A DNA stretch of 64,000 bases, from assembly GCF_026410305.1 (NCBI RefSeq), contig NZ_JAPMLQ010000006.1:62001-126000 (forward strand), given 5' to 3'. A model generated the notes under the pieces. That model was not told where the DNA came from. It was given only the letters and a program-made list of their open reading frames with translations, and ran no database searches. Positions 45,598-55,117 of the stretch are shown here, in pieces; within the stretch, counting starts at the first letter, position 1, and every line of letters begins with the position of its first letter. This stretch comes from Sulfitobacter sp. F26204 (GTDB taxonomy: Bacteria; Pseudomonadota; Alphaproteobacteria; Rhodobacterales; Rhodobacteraceae). The position numbers and the translations under genes are program-made.

Positions 45598-46812
45598 TCA
45601 GGTGACGATTTCGCTCACCACTTTGGAGGCGCGTTCAAGGGAGCGATGAACCGGGCATTTGTCGGCGATTTCCAGCAGGCGATCGCGTTGTTCCGGACTG
45701 AGGTCGCCGGTCAGTTTGATGCGCCTGTGCCATTGGTCGATCTTGTCCCCGTGGCCGGTTTGCGCATCCTGTGCATGGACCTTGTCGTGGCTCACGTCGA
45801 CGCTGACATGCTCCAGCGGCCAGCCTTTGCGACGGGCATACATGCGGATGGTCATCGAGGTACATGCACCAAGGCCTGCGGAGAGGAAACCATAGGGGGA
45901 CATGCCGCGGTTGGTGCCGCCATAGGCCAGAGGTTCGTCGGCGCGTACATGATGTGCGGGGCCGGCATTCACGTCCTGCAGGAAGCCGGACTTGTCGGCT
46001 TCGGATACCCGCACGATCCCTTCGGGTGCACCGGGCGGCGGGGCGGGAGGTGTCAGTTTGACATAGCGCCTGGCCCAGGTGGCAATGACATCTGCTGCAT
46101 ATTCCGCATCTGCGGCGCGGGTAATGAGATGATCGGAATCATCTAGTGTCACAAAGCTTTTTGGGTGTTTGGCCGCGTCAAAGATCTGACCGGCATTTTC
46201 AATGCCCACGATATTGTCCAGCGGGGCATGCAGTACCAGCAACGCCGCCTTCAGCGTGCCAATGGTGGTGGCCATGTCGCCCTTTGCAAGATCGTCAATG
46301 AGTCGCTGGCCGATTTTGATGGGACGCCCGCCAAGGCAGACTTCGGCGCTGCCTTTGGCTTTGATTTCGGTCAGGGCATCGGCGAAATTGCCGGTAACAT
46401 GTTCCGGATCAAAGGGAGCCCCCAGGGTGGCGACGGCCTTGATCTGGTCCAACTGGCTTGTCGCCTTGAGAACCGCTGCACCACCCAGAGAATGCCCGAT
46501 CAGCAGCGCGGGCGGCATGCCCTTGTCATTGAGATAGCGACAACCCGCAAGCAGATCTTCGACGTTGGAGGTAAGGGAGGTTTGCGCGAATTCGCCCTCC
46601 GAGTGGCCAAGGCCAGTGAAATCAAAACGCAAGACCGCGATGCCCATACCGGCCAGACGCGCAGAGATGCGGCGGGCGGCGAGGATATCCTTGCCGCAGG
46701 TGAAGCAATGGGCAAAGAGGGCGGTGGCCAGGTGAGGCCCCTCCGGCAGATCGAGCCCTGCGGCCAGTGTGGTGCCGTCATGTCCGGGAAAGGTGATGTG
46801 CTCTGTGACCAT
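45598..46812 (-). CDS. Alpha/beta hydrolase-OsmC fusion protein
   Basis: The product (404 aa) joins two enzymes. The first 245 residues are an alpha/beta hydrolase with LFAHCFTCGKDILAARR, the nucleophile motif GHSLGGAA and a late DSDH. The last 130 residues are OsmC-like, with GMSPYGFLSAGLGACTSM (peroxidatic-type cysteine) and CPVHRSLERASKVVS. OsmC proteins reduce organic hydroperoxides. Such fusions occur widely in proteobacteria, but the hydrolase substrate is unknown. The ATG at 46812 has AAGGAG upstream. Confidence 0.9.
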   Translation of the reverse strand: MVTEHITFPGHDGTTLAAGLDLPEGPHLATALFAHCFTCGKDILAARRISARLAGMGIAVLRFDFTGLGHSEGEFAQTSLTSNVEDLLAGCRYLNDKGMPPALLIGHSLGGAAVLKATSQLDQIKAVATLGAPFDPEHVTGNFADALTEIKAKGSAEVCLGGRPIKIGQRLIDDLAKGDMATTIGTLKAALLVLHAPLDNIVGIENAGQIFDAAKHPKSFVTLDDSDHLITRAADAEYAADVIATWARRYVKLTPPAPPPGAPEGIVRVSEADKSGFLQDVNAGPAHHVRADEPLAYGGTNRGMSPYGFLSAGLGACTSMTIRMYARRKGWPLEHVSVDVSHDKVHAQDAQTGHGDKIDQWHRRIKLTGDLSPEQRDRLLEIADKCPVHRSLERASKVVSEIVT

Positions 46813-47010
46813 GGCTGGCTCCTTTGACTGTATCAAGAGTGGGGCAGGTGGTGTCGCTGTGCAAGCTCTGTGACGGGAGGCTCACGCGGGCGTGACGCAA
46901 ACCCGGTGCAATTCACCCCGGCGGCAGGGGAGGACAGGCGATGATAACGAGATTGCCTGTGCCCAGAGGCAAGTGTAGCAACAGGCAGGCCAGAGCGCGA
47001 GGAAATCCAG

Positions 47011-48165
47011 ATGACCCATCCCCCTAAACCAGAGTTGCACCCAGCCACGATTGCCGCCCAGGCCGCAGGTGCGATTGACACGGAAACCGGTGGCGTTGTC
47101 CCGGCAATTCACATGGCGACGACCTTTGTGCGCGATGCGGATTACGCGCCGATGAACTCTGAAAATATCTACCTGCGGTCGCACAATGAAAATACCCGGA
47201 TCGCCGAACGGTTGCTGTCTGCGCTAGAGGGGGCGGCGGAGACCTTGTTGTTTCCCTCTGGCATGGCGGCTGTGGCGGCCGTGTTTCGTAGCATACCGAA
47301 CGGTGCCAGCGTATTGGTGCAGCGTCAGATCTATTGGGGGACAACCGCATGGATCCGCGATTTCTGTGCACGACGCCATATCACCCTGCAGGAGGTCGAA
47401 GCCTCTGATCCGGAGCCGCTGGCTGCGGCATGCGCCAGTCTGCGCCCGGCGCTGGTCTGGGTCGAAACCCCGTCGAACCCGTGGTTGCGTATCACCGAGA
47501 TTGCCGCTGCGGCCGATATTGCGCATGGCGTAGGGGCGAAACTGGTGGTTGACGGCACCGCTGCAACACCGGTGCTGAGCCAGCCGCTGGCCCATGGTGC
47601 GGATATTGTCATGCATTCCGCTACCAAAGGGATCAACGGTCATTCCGACGTTCTGGCCGGATCCCTATCCGTTGCGGACGCGGGCAGCGAGATGTGGGAG
47701 ATGATCCGCACCGATCGTAATATGGCGGGGGCGGTATTGGCTCCGATGGAGGCCTGGCTGTTGACGCGGGGTATGCGCACATTGCCACTGCGTATACGGG
47801 AAATGTCGCGCAGTGCGATGACGCTGGCTCAATATCTCTCGGATCATCCCCAGGTCGAGACCGTGATGTATCCTGGATTGTCCGCGCATCCGGGGCACGA
47901 CGTTGCAGCACGACAAATGACCGGCGGCTTCGGTTGCTTGCTGTCCTTTGTGGTGCGTGACGGCAGCACGGCAGCCTTGCGCGCCGCAGGGCGGTTACAA
48001 TTGTTTCATCGCGCCACATCACTGGGTGGCGTGGAAAGCCTTGTCGAACATCGATTCACCATCGAGCCGCACACAGGTATTCCGGAGGGTTTGTTGCGCT
48101 TGTCTGTCGGGATTGAAGATGTGGAGGACTTGAAAATGGATCTGGCACAGGCGCTGGGGCAGTAA
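47011..48165 (+). CDS. metC: Cystathionine beta-lyase (PLP, Cys/Met metabolism)
   Basis: The enzyme (384 aa) is a PLP enzyme of the cystathionine family. The Schiff-base lysine lies in VMHSATKGINGHSDVL, and FPSGMAAVAAVF and WVETPSNPWLRITEI are also typical. The C-terminus SLGGVESLVEHRFTIEPHTGIPEGLLRLSVGIEDVEDL is characteristic. It probably cleaves cystathionine to homocysteine for methionine synthesis; related lyases or gamma-synthases cannot be excluded. It stands alone after a 198-base region in which no riboswitch could be confirmed. Confidence 0.88.
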   Translation: MTHPPKPELHPATIAAQAAGAIDTETGGVVPAIHMATTFVRDADYAPMNSENIYLRSHNENTRIAERLLSALEGAAETLLFPSGMAAVAAVFRSIPNGASVLVQRQIYWGTTAWIRDFCARRHITLQEVEASDPEPLAAACASLRPALVWVETPSNPWLRITEIAAAADIAHGVGAKLVVDGTAATPVLSQPLAHGADIVMHSATKGINGHSDVLAGSLSVADAGSEMWEMIRTDRNMAGAVLAPMEAWLLTRGMRTLPLRIREMSRSAMTLAQYLSDHPQVETVMYPGLSAHPGHDVAARQMTGGFGCLLSFVVRDGSTAALRAAGRLQLFHRATSLGGVESLVEHRFTIEPHTGIPEGLLRLSVGIEDVEDLKMDLAQALGQ

Positions 48166-48249
48166 GACAGACCGCCCGCCATTGCCGGCTGCTGCCTTTG
48201 CCCCAGAGCGACTGGCGGGCCAAGGCCCGCACCCTGTCGGTTTGAAAAG

Positions 48250-49254
48250 CTATGCCTTTGGGATCACCAGACGCTGGCCGACCTGTATCTTGTCCGGGGA
48301 TTGCAACTTGCTTCGGTTTGCCTCGAATATGCGGGTATATCCGTTGGTGTTGCCGTAAAATTGCAATGCGATGTAGGCAAGGCTGTCGCCGGACTCAACC
48401 GTATAGAAACGCGCGCCCAAAGTCGTGGCCGCCGGAGTGCCGCTGATGCCCTGGGCCAGCATGGCGACGGTTTCGCGTTTGAACCTTGCCGCTGCGGCCT
48501 TTTCTTTGTCGTTGCCGTCGAGCATGACACGTTCAAGCAGATCGAACAGCAGGATATTTCCGTTCACGGTGCCGTCCGCGTTGACCACGGCCTTGCTGTG
48601 CGTAACGATACCCTCGCCCGCGGCGCTGGACAGCAAACGCTCCAGTTCGATCTGATCATTTTCGCGGCCAACAAAGGTCAAGCGGATGCGCCCTGGGAGG
48701 GTTGAGTCCTTGTTGTTTGTGCGAATATCATATGTCCCGGCAACAACGAGATCGGCCAGTTCCTGCACAGCTTCCTGAATGGCGGCAAATGTTTTTAGAC
48801 GGTTCAGCGTGGCGACCGCGGTTTTGTCCTTTCCGGCCATTACCGCGGGAACAGGGGCAGGGACAGCGCCCGGCCTGGCCGATACAAGGGCGCGCAACTT
48901 GTCTACCGTGGATCGTCCGGCGGTTGCAGGGAATTTGGGGATTGGAACCGGCACCAAGGCGGTTTGCCCAATCGGATCTGTCTGGGCGGGGGGGCTGGGA
49001 CGGAGTTCCAGAAGATCAGCTTTTTGGTCGCGTGTTACGGTGTCATTTTCACGCGGTTGGGAAACGGGACGTTGTGCCATCCCTTCGACAAGTTGGGTCA
49101 TCAGTGCCAATTGCTGTTGTTGTGAGTCCCATTTGACATAGCCAACAGCCAGGGCAATCCCGATTGCAAATGCGCCACTGCCTACGGTGAGGAGCACAAA
49201 CAGACCTGGTCGATCACTTCTATCTGAGGGCGCTTTGGCCTGATAGCTACGCAT
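48250..49254 (-). CDS. Membrane-anchored LysM domain protein
   Basis: The product (334 aa) begins with a cytoplasmic stretch and a membrane helix (LFVLLTVGSGAFAIGIALAVGYV). A Pro/Ala/Arg-rich periplasmic linker follows, then a mixed domain with VVAGTYDIRTNNKDSTLPG, and a C-terminal LysM (FYTVESGDSLAYIALQFYGNT to VGQRLVIPKA). It resembles the protein at 15312-16808 in layout, but not in its central part. It probably binds peptidoglycan; its task is unknown. AGAGG lies before the ATG. Confidence 0.8.
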   Translation of the reverse strand: MRSYQAKAPSDRSDRPGLFVLLTVGSGAFAIGIALAVGYVKWDSQQQQLALMTQLVEGMAQRPVSQPRENDTVTRDQKADLLELRPSPPAQTDPIGQTALVPVPIPKFPATAGRSTVDKLRALVSARPGAVPAPVPAVMAGKDKTAVATLNRLKTFAAIQEAVQELADLVVAGTYDIRTNNKDSTLPGRIRLTFVGRENDQIELERLLSSAAGEGIVTHSKAVVNADGTVNGNILLFDLLERVMLDGNDKEKAAAARFKRETVAMLAQGISGTPAATTLGARFYTVESGDSLAYIALQFYGNTNGYTRIFEANRSKLQSPDKIQVGQRLVIPKA

Positions 49255-49718
49255 TTTTCAATGAACCTCTTTCTTACGTTAATGTCTTGGAACTTGCCCG
49301 TTGCTCGTGAAGGGCAGTCTGAATTTTTCTTGCGGTGTCGAGCGACCAGATCTTGCGACCGGGCGCAGCGGTGTCGATTTGGGCTTGCGGATTGCACTAT
49401 TTACCCGACCCGCACGCTGAGGCAGGGCAGGTAGCAGATCACAGCCTTCAAATTTGTTTCGCTGTTATGCGCCACTGTCCTAGCGAATCGTTTGTTACCG
49501 CCAAACGACTGACGAATCGTCATGCCCTACGGGCGTCAATTGCATTGGATTTACAGGTTAAAGTTGCGATTATATGCAAAGTTTTCATTTTCCCCCTGGT
49601 TATTTCTACCACATATAGCGTCTAAAGCGCTGATTTTATGTATTTGTGGTATCTCGGCCTTATACAGACTCCCGATAACGCGGGTCAAAGTATTTTTGGC
49701 GGCAATGGCCCATTCTAC
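49255..49718. other. Divergent/upstream region between the LysM gene and dddP, no gene seen
   Basis: This 464-base region is lower in G+C than its surroundings. No gene was recognised; open frames on the plus strand show no domain. An 8-base direct repeat CGAATCGT occurs at 49484-49491 and 49513-49520. It should contain the LysM gene promoter and the dddP transcript end. Confidence 0.35.
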
Positions 49719-51080
49719 CTATGGTCGCATCTTGGGTCCGGTGCGGCCAAGCAAGACAGGATCGTATTCATAGGTGGTCAGGTTCTCGAAACCGTCTTCT
49801 GTCACCAGGACCTGATCTTCCAATTTGATTGCAAAATCGCCGCCTTCCGGCTGCACCAGGGCTTCGACGCATAAAACCATCCCGGCCTGCAAGGGGTAAT
49901 CATATGCACCGGCAACGGCCTGATCCGGATAGGCCACCAGTGGCCATTCATCACACAGGCCGACACCATGCATGAGACATCCGTATTTACCTGCCTGAAA
50001 CTGCGCGTCCAAAACATGTGTGCCTGCGCTCAGTTCGGGGATCATCACACCGGGTTTCAACATTTCCATGTTGGTCTGAATATGTTCCACGGCATGCTGC
50101 ATGGCATAGACCATATCAGGGCGGGGTTTTTCATCCCCCAGCCACCAGGTGCGTGAAATATCGACGCAAATGCCGTAGCTGCCGACCAGATCCGTGTCAA
50201 AGGCGACGATTTCGTTGTTCTGAACGATACGCGGTCCACATTCCTGAAACCAGGGATTGGTGCGTGGCCCTGAGGTTAACAGACGCGTTTCGATCCATTC
50301 GCCACCGCGTTTGATGTTTTCGGCATGCATGATCGCCCATATGTCGTCTTCGCTTGTCTGCCCCTTTGGCACCTCGTTTCGGGCGAAACGCTCCATCTTG
50401 CCAATCGCGGTTTCGCAAGCATGGCTGGCACAGCGCATCGCCAGTATTTCATCCGGGCCTTTGACAGAGCGGCTTTTCTCCGTGACTTCCTCACCATCCA
50501 CGATTTCGAAGCCTTGCGCCTCTAGCGCGCGTAATCCGTTCAGCATGATCTTGTCCACGGCTAGGCGTTTGATGCTGCCGGCATGTTCATTGATCAACTG
50601 GCGCACCTCGTTGCCAAAGACATCGGCCGCGACATCCACCTTGTCGCCGCGGTCAAAGTAGAAAAGATCCGCTCCTGACCGTTGTTCACGCACCAACGGG
50701 TTGAATTTGCTGAGGAAAGGGGAATTCTTGTAATCCCAGATCACCATATAACCATCGGCACAGAGCAGCACCGCACGAAACGGATTATGGGTATTCCACA
50801 ACTGCATATTGGTGCTGTCGGTGGCATAACGGATGTTGAGCGGGTCGAACATCAACAGCCCGCCGAGCCCGCGATCCACAACGTGTTCTGTCAACCGTTT
50901 CCAGCGGTAGCGGCGCATGGCGTCAAGGTTGGGAAGAGCCAATCCCGCCGCTTCCCATTCGCGAAAGGCCAGCAACGTGGGGCCGATCTCGACCCTATTG
51001 GCGTCATTGGGCGTCCCGTCGGGCAGATGGCTTCCCTTGTCGGGGTCGATCTTGCGGATATTGCTGTAATGCGGGTTCAT
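49719..51080 (-). CDS. dddP: DMSP lyase DddP (M24 metallopeptidase-like)
   Basis: The enzyme (453 aa) cleaves dimethylsulfoniopropionate to DMS and acrylate. It has the M24 creatinase/prolidase fold, but the sequence is that of roseobacter DddP: FDPLNIRYATDSTNMQLW and NTHNPFRAVLLCADGYMVI are characteristic. The metal ligands fall at the published DddP numbering: D295 and D297 (AFDTDL), D307 (CVDISR), H371 (MHGVG), E406 (CVEAL) and E421 (KLEDQ). D377 in LCDEWP matches the reported catalytic base. The ATG at 51080 has GAGGTC upstream. It stands alone, with an operator-like repeat just before it. Confidence 0.93.
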   Translation of the reverse strand: MNPHYSNIRKIDPDKGSHLPDGTPNDANRVEIGPTLLAFREWEAAGLALPNLDAMRRYRWKRLTEHVVDRGLGGLLMFDPLNIRYATDSTNMQLWNTHNPFRAVLLCADGYMVIWDYKNSPFLSKFNPLVREQRSGADLFYFDRGDKVDVAADVFGNEVRQLINEHAGSIKRLAVDKIMLNGLRALEAQGFEIVDGEEVTEKSRSVKGPDEILAMRCASHACETAIGKMERFARNEVPKGQTSEDDIWAIMHAENIKRGGEWIETRLLTSGPRTNPWFQECGPRIVQNNEIVAFDTDLVGSYGICVDISRTWWLGDEKPRPDMVYAMQHAVEHIQTNMEMLKPGVMIPELSAGTHVLDAQFQAGKYGCLMHGVGLCDEWPLVAYPDQAVAGAYDYPLQAGMVLCVEALVQPEGGDFAIKLEDQVLVTEDGFENLTTYEYDPVLLGRTGPKMRP

Positions 51081-51090
51081 GATGGACCTC

Positions 51091-51107
51091 GTGATCTGAC
51101 TGATCAC
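51091..51107. promoter_or_regulatory. Inverted repeat immediately upstream of dddP
   Basis: GTGATC-tgact-GATCAC is a perfect 6-5-6 inverted repeat, 11-27 bases before the dddP start codon and next to its ribosome site. A dimeric repressor could block transcription here. A second palindrome, CATTGCAATG (51152-51161), lies 72-81 bases upstream. Neither site is tied to a known DMSP regulator. Confidence 0.5.
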
Positions 51108-51177
51108 CAGCCTGCCCGATTTTCCAAGTTGTGAATGTTACAGAGCGACGCATTGCAATGTCGTTTTAGGCGAAGTG

Positions 51178-51202
51178 AGGTCGCCGTCGCACGGCGACCT
51201 CG
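51178..51202. terminator. Stem-loop between the glyoxalase-like gene and dddP
   Basis: GAGGTCGCCGT (51178-51188) and ACGGCGACCTC (51192-51202) form an 11-bp perfect stem with a 3-base loop. It starts 6 bases after the glyoxalase-like gene ends (minus strand) and is not followed by a T-run. It probably ends or stabilises that transcript and would keep dddP separate. Confidence 0.55.
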
Positions 51203-51208
51203 GATGTG

Positions 51209-51640
51209 TCAGGCTTGGCGCAGCACCATGTGGGGTTGTCCGTCCGACGTTTTCTGCGGTGACATTCCTTCGGTGTTTACGGTCGTGTTGACCTGTCTTC
51301 GAAATGCACTGAATTGCGTAGATGTCACAACGTCGATTGCCGCATCAAAGCGCAGGGTCAAAGACCAGAATCCGTTGGATGACTGGCGCGCGCCTTTCAC
51401 TTCGCCGGTAAAGGGATGACCCAGATAGCGGCCCGAAACCCGTTGTCCGGGTGCCCAGCCAAGCGGCGAGGCCGTTGCCCTGGCGCTCAGTGTGTTCCAG
51501 TCACGGGCCCCCCATTGATGGGCGACAGTTTCCAGCGCTTGAGCATGGCTCATTGTCTGGCCCCGTTCCTTCAGATCGCCGCGCAGGCGTTTTGCCTGTG
51601 CCTTGAGCACGTCACGGGAGGGAATTTGGTTGGTCGTCAT
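51209..51640 (-). CDS. Glyoxalase-related protein (PF20066-like)
   Basis: The product (143 aa) starts with DVLKAQAKRLRGDLKERG, then MSHAQALETVAHQWGARDWNTLSA, the pattern of the Glyoxalase-related N-terminal domain. The C-terminal half (WAPGQRVSGRYLGHPFTGEVKG) is a small beta-rich part, possibly DNA- or ligand-binding. Function is unknown. GCAGGAG lies 8-10 bases before the ATG at 51640. Confidence 0.7.
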   Translation of the reverse strand: MTTNQIPSRDVLKAQAKRLRGDLKERGQTMSHAQALETVAHQWGARDWNTLSARATASPLGWAPGQRVSGRYLGHPFTGEVKGARQSSNGFWSLTLRFDAAIDVVTSTQFSAFRRQVNTTVNTEGMSPQKTSDGQPHMVLRQA

Positions 51641-51853
51641 GTCAAACACTCCTGCTCGCAGATGAAAGAAAGGGGTCCGCGTTGCCTGCCAATCAGCGAG
51701 ATTGAGAGTTTGGTATCATTCTACAGGACTTCACCGGAATGCGGACGGCAGGGGCCTGACCCTTGGGCGCAGCATATAGGAAGACGGGTGAAGCCGCGCA
51801 ACCCCTGCCGCAACTTGAACCGGGCAGGGGCAATTTTGTCACGCAAGGAGATG

Positions 51854-52657
51854 TCAGCCGTCGATGCGGGCACCCATGATCGCGATCGCCTGTTGGTACA
51901 CCGTCGCCGCATTCCACTGTTTGATGACATTGAAATTTGGCTGGCCTTCTTGATAGCCTTTGCCCGGCTTCCACCCCTTCTGGCGCAGAAAATTCGCAGT
52001 CGAAGCCAGCGCATCCGCCTGATTGTAGAAATCAACGCGCCCGTTGCCATCCGCATCGACCCCGTATTTCAATGCATTGCCCGGAAGAAACTGGGTATGG
52101 CCGAGTTCGCCATGCTTTGCCCCTTTGGTAGCATTGGTGATCGCGCCCTGATCAACCAGTTTCAGAGCACCGACCGCATGGGGGACAAAGAATGCAGAAC
52201 GACGGCAATCATAGGCGAGGGTGGTGATCGCTGAAACGACCTGGCTTTTCCCCATAAAGCCGCCAAAACCGGTTTCCATCCCGTGAATGGCAAGGATCAC
52301 TCCCGCAGGCACACCGTAACGCTGTTCAAGCGATTGATAAAAGCCAGCATTCTGCCCTTTGCGTTTGCGACCCTGGCTGACGATCGTATCAGCGCCGCGC
52401 ACCTGCATGAACTTTGAAAGGGAATATTTGAAGGATTTCTGGTTGCGATCCGCCTGTATTGTGCCGGTTGCATATTGGGCATTGGCTAACGCCTGAAGTC
52501 CGCGTTGGCCGACACCTGCGGCTTTGGCTTCGGCAGCAAAAGCGGCTTTCCAATGGCCAAAGCCACTGGCGTTGTTACCACATTGCGCCGCCGCAACGGG
52601 GGCGGCAAGAACGGCGCTGGTCAGGCCGAAAAGTAGAAAGGTCCGAAAGTTACGCAT
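51854..52657 (-). CDS. Lytic murein transglycosylase (SLT_2/MltB family)
   Basis: The product (267 aa) has a signal peptide (MRNFRTFLLFGLTSAVLAAPVAAA), then the transglycosylase domain. ILAIHGMETGFGGFMGKSQVVSAITTLAYD holds the catalytic glutamate (ET), and HGELGHTQFLPGNALKYGVD and GRVDFYNQADALASTANFLRQKGW are typical. It cuts peptidoglycan glycan strands with formation of 1,6-anhydromuramic acid. The ATG at 52657 has GAGGG upstream. No lipobox is seen, so it is probably soluble periplasmic. Confidence 0.9.
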   Translation of the reverse strand: MRNFRTFLLFGLTSAVLAAPVAAAQCGNNASGFGHWKAAFAAEAKAAGVGQRGLQALANAQYATGTIQADRNQKSFKYSLSKFMQVRGADTIVSQGRKRKGQNAGFYQSLEQRYGVPAGVILAIHGMETGFGGFMGKSQVVSAITTLAYDCRRSAFFVPHAVGALKLVDQGAITNATKGAKHGELGHTQFLPGNALKYGVDADGNGRVDFYNQADALASTANFLRQKGWKPGKGYQEGQPNFNVIKQWNAATVYQQAIAIMGARIDG

Positions 52658-52757
52658 GTGATACCCTCTGTAAAAACTGTTCATCGCAGCTTACCGAGGT
52701 TTGCGCTGGGTTCAACGGGGAACAGCGCGACAGATTTGTCCGTGAATGGGGATTGGG

Positions 52758-52985
52758 TCAGCCAGCGAGGGCGATGACCCACTGAATTTCCTGCTGGCTG
52801 GAGACAAAGGCATAGGCCGCGCCGCCTGTCAGGATTCCAAGACCGACGAAGAATGGAAATGTCAGACAGCGTGCACGCAGCGGGCGACGTTGTTTTTTGC
52901 CGCTGATCTTGGCGGCGACGCCACCCGTTTGCGCATTGTTGATACGCGCCAGGCGTTCTTCAAATGTTGTTTGTGAAATCGCCAT
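52758..52985 (-). CDS. Small membrane protein of unknown function
   Basis: A 75-residue protein with a hydrophilic N-terminus (MAISQTTFEERLARINNAQTGG), a basic stretch (GKKQRRPLRARC) and one membrane helix (LTFPFFVGLGILTGGAAYAF). AAAGGAG lies 6 bases before the ATG, which supports translation. The neighbour upstream is glnA's terminator region and downstream is the lytic transglycosylase. I do not recognise the family. Confidence 0.7.
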   Translation of the reverse strand: MAISQTTFEERLARINNAQTGGVAAKISGKKQRRPLRARCLTFPFFVGLGILTGGAAYAFVSSQQEIQWVIALAG

Positions 52986-53112
52986 GACTGACTCCTTTCG
53001 CTTCTGGTATGAAGGTCTAGGCAGGGTTCGCGGCTAAAGTGGGGCAGTCACCGGGCGATGTCTGGGCAGTATCACAAGACCGAGATCCCTCACTCTTTGG
53101 CGGTAAACGACA

Positions 53113-53140
53113 ACAAGGGCGCCTCGCAGGACGCCCTTGT
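53113..53140 (-). terminator. Rho-independent terminator downstream of glnA
   Basis: ACAAGGGCG (53113-53121) and CGCCCTTGT (53132-53140) form a perfect 9-bp stem with a 10-base loop. On the minus strand it lies 20 bases after the glnA stop and runs into TTGTCGTTT. Confidence 0.85.
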
Positions 53141-53159
53141 CTTGGATCACAAGGTCGGT

Positions 53160-54566
53160 TCAGCAGCTATAGTACATGCCGAATTCAACCGGATGCGGCG
53201 TGTGTTCGTACTTGTGCACTTCTTCCATCTTCAGCTCGATATAGCCTTCGACCTGATCGCGGGTGAATACATCACCGGCCAGCAGGAAATCCATGTCGCT
53301 TTGTAATTCTTCAAGTGCCTCGCGCAGGGATCCGCAAACAGTCGGGATACCGGCAAGTTCTTCTGCAGGCAGATCATAGAGGTTCTTGTCCATCGCCTCA
53401 CCAGGGTCGATCTTGTTCTTGATACCGTCCAGACCGGCCATCAACAGCGCCGCAAAGCACAGATAAGGGTTGGCCGCCGGATCGGGGAACCGGGCCTCGA
53501 CACGCTTGGCCTTGGGCGATTCCGTCCACGGGATACGGACGCAGCCTGACCGGTTACGGGCGGAATAGGCACGCAGAACCGGTGCTTCGAAACCTGGGAT
53601 CAACCGCTTGTAGCTGTTGGTTGAAGGATTGGTGAAGGCATTAAGCGCCTTGGCGTGGTCAAGGATGCCACCGATAAACCACAGCGCTTCCTGTGACAGA
53701 TCAGCATATTTATCACCAGCAAACAATGGCTTGCCGTCTTTCCAGATCGACATGTTTACGTGCATGCCGGACCCGTTATCACCATAGATCGGTTTCGGCA
53801 TGAATGTCGCCGATTTGCCGTAGGCATGGGCCACATTGTGGATCACATATTTGTATTTCTGAATCTCGTCCGCTTGCTCGGTCAGGGATCCAAAGATGAG
53901 CCCTAACTCATGCTGGCAAGAGGCAACTTCGTGGTGGTGTTTGTCGACTTTCATTCCCAGCCGTTTCATGGTCGAGAGCATTTCGGCGCGCAAATCGTGG
54001 GCTTCGTCGGTCGGGTTCACCGGAAAATAGCCACCCTTGAGGCCGGGGCGGTGACCCATGTTGCCCATCTCGTACTCGGTATCGGAGTTCCATGAGGCAT
54101 CTGTTGCGTCAACTTCGTAGGATACCTTGTTGATAGTGTTGGAGAACCGCACATCGTCAAAGAGAAAAAACTCCGCTTCGGGGCCAAAGTAGGATATATC
54201 ACCAATTCCCGAGGACTTGAGATATGCCTCTGCCTTTTCCGCCGTGCCACGGGGGTCACGGTCGTAGGGCTCGTTCGTGTCGGGCTCAACAACAGAGCAA
54301 TGAACGCAGATGGTCTTCTCTGCGTAGAAGGGATCGATATAGGCGCTGGACACGTCCGGCATCAGTTTCATATCGGAGGCTTCGATCGATTTCCAACCGG
54401 CGATGGAAGAGCCATCAAACATGAAACCCTCCTCGAGAAAATCTTCGTCAACCAAGTCGTTTACCACTGTCACATGTTGCAGCTTGCCCCGTGGATCGGT
54501 GAAGCGGATGTCGACATATTCAATGTCTTCGTCTTTGATACGTTTGAGAAAATCCTGGATGCTCAT
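53160..54566 (-). CDS. glnA: Glutamine synthetase, type I
   Basis: The enzyme (468 aa) makes glutamine from glutamate and ammonia using ATP. The N-terminal DGSSIAGW, the catalytic blocks in [18 protein letters not shown] and the ATP loop [10 protein letters not shown] are conserved. The adenylylation site is Tyr397 in KNLYDLP, at the classic position, so activity should be regulated by GlnE. GlnB lies 38 bases upstream on the same strand. This is the usual glnBA operon. A clean terminator follows. Confidence 0.96.
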   Translation of the reverse strand: MSIQDFLKRIKDEDIEYVDIRFTDPRGKLQHVTVVNDLVDEDFLEEGFMFDGSSIAGWKSIEASDMKLMPDVSSAYIDPFYAEKTICVHCSVVEPDTNEPYDRDPRGTAEKAEAYLKSSGIGDISYFGPEAEFFLFDDVRFSNTINKVSYEVDATDASWNSDTEYEMGNMGHRPGLKGGYFPVNPTDEAHDLRAEMLSTMKRLGMKVDKHHHEVASCQHELGLIFGSLTEQADEIQKYKYVIHNVAHAYGKSATFMPKPIYGDNGSGMHVNMSIWKDGKPLFAGDKYADLSQEALWFIGGILDHAKALNAFTNPSTNSYKRLIPGFEAPVLRAYSARNRSGCVRIPWTESPKAKRVEARFPDPAANPYLCFAALLMAGLDGIKNKIDPGEAMDKNLYDLPAEELAGIPTVCGSLREALEELQSDMDFLLAGDVFTRDQVEGYIELKMEEVHKYEHTPHPVEFGMYYSC

Positions 54567-54604
54567 CTGGGAGGTTCCTTCTTGTGAATAGGAAAGGGAG
54601 AGTT

Positions 54605-54985
<381 letters not shown>

Positions 54986-55117
54986 TCATTTTGTCCGCAG
55001 GGAATCCATAAATGGGGATAGGTTGGGCGCGGCGTTTCCAGGGAATCCGGGTGTCCCGCCCGTTTTTTGTGCGAAACGATTAAAAAATATGCACAACTGA
55101 ATCCGAGCGAGGCTGAA

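Noticed and set aside
46813..47010. Possible SAM or cobalamin riboswitch before metC
   Set aside because: The stretch has short GC-rich segments such as CCCGGTGCAATTC, but I could not find the conserved core of a cobalamin, SAM-II or SAM-V riboswitch. A covariance-model search would decide.
49335..49625. 96-codon plus-strand frame upstream of dddP
   Set aside because: No ribosome site, no domain and unusual composition; most likely noncoding.
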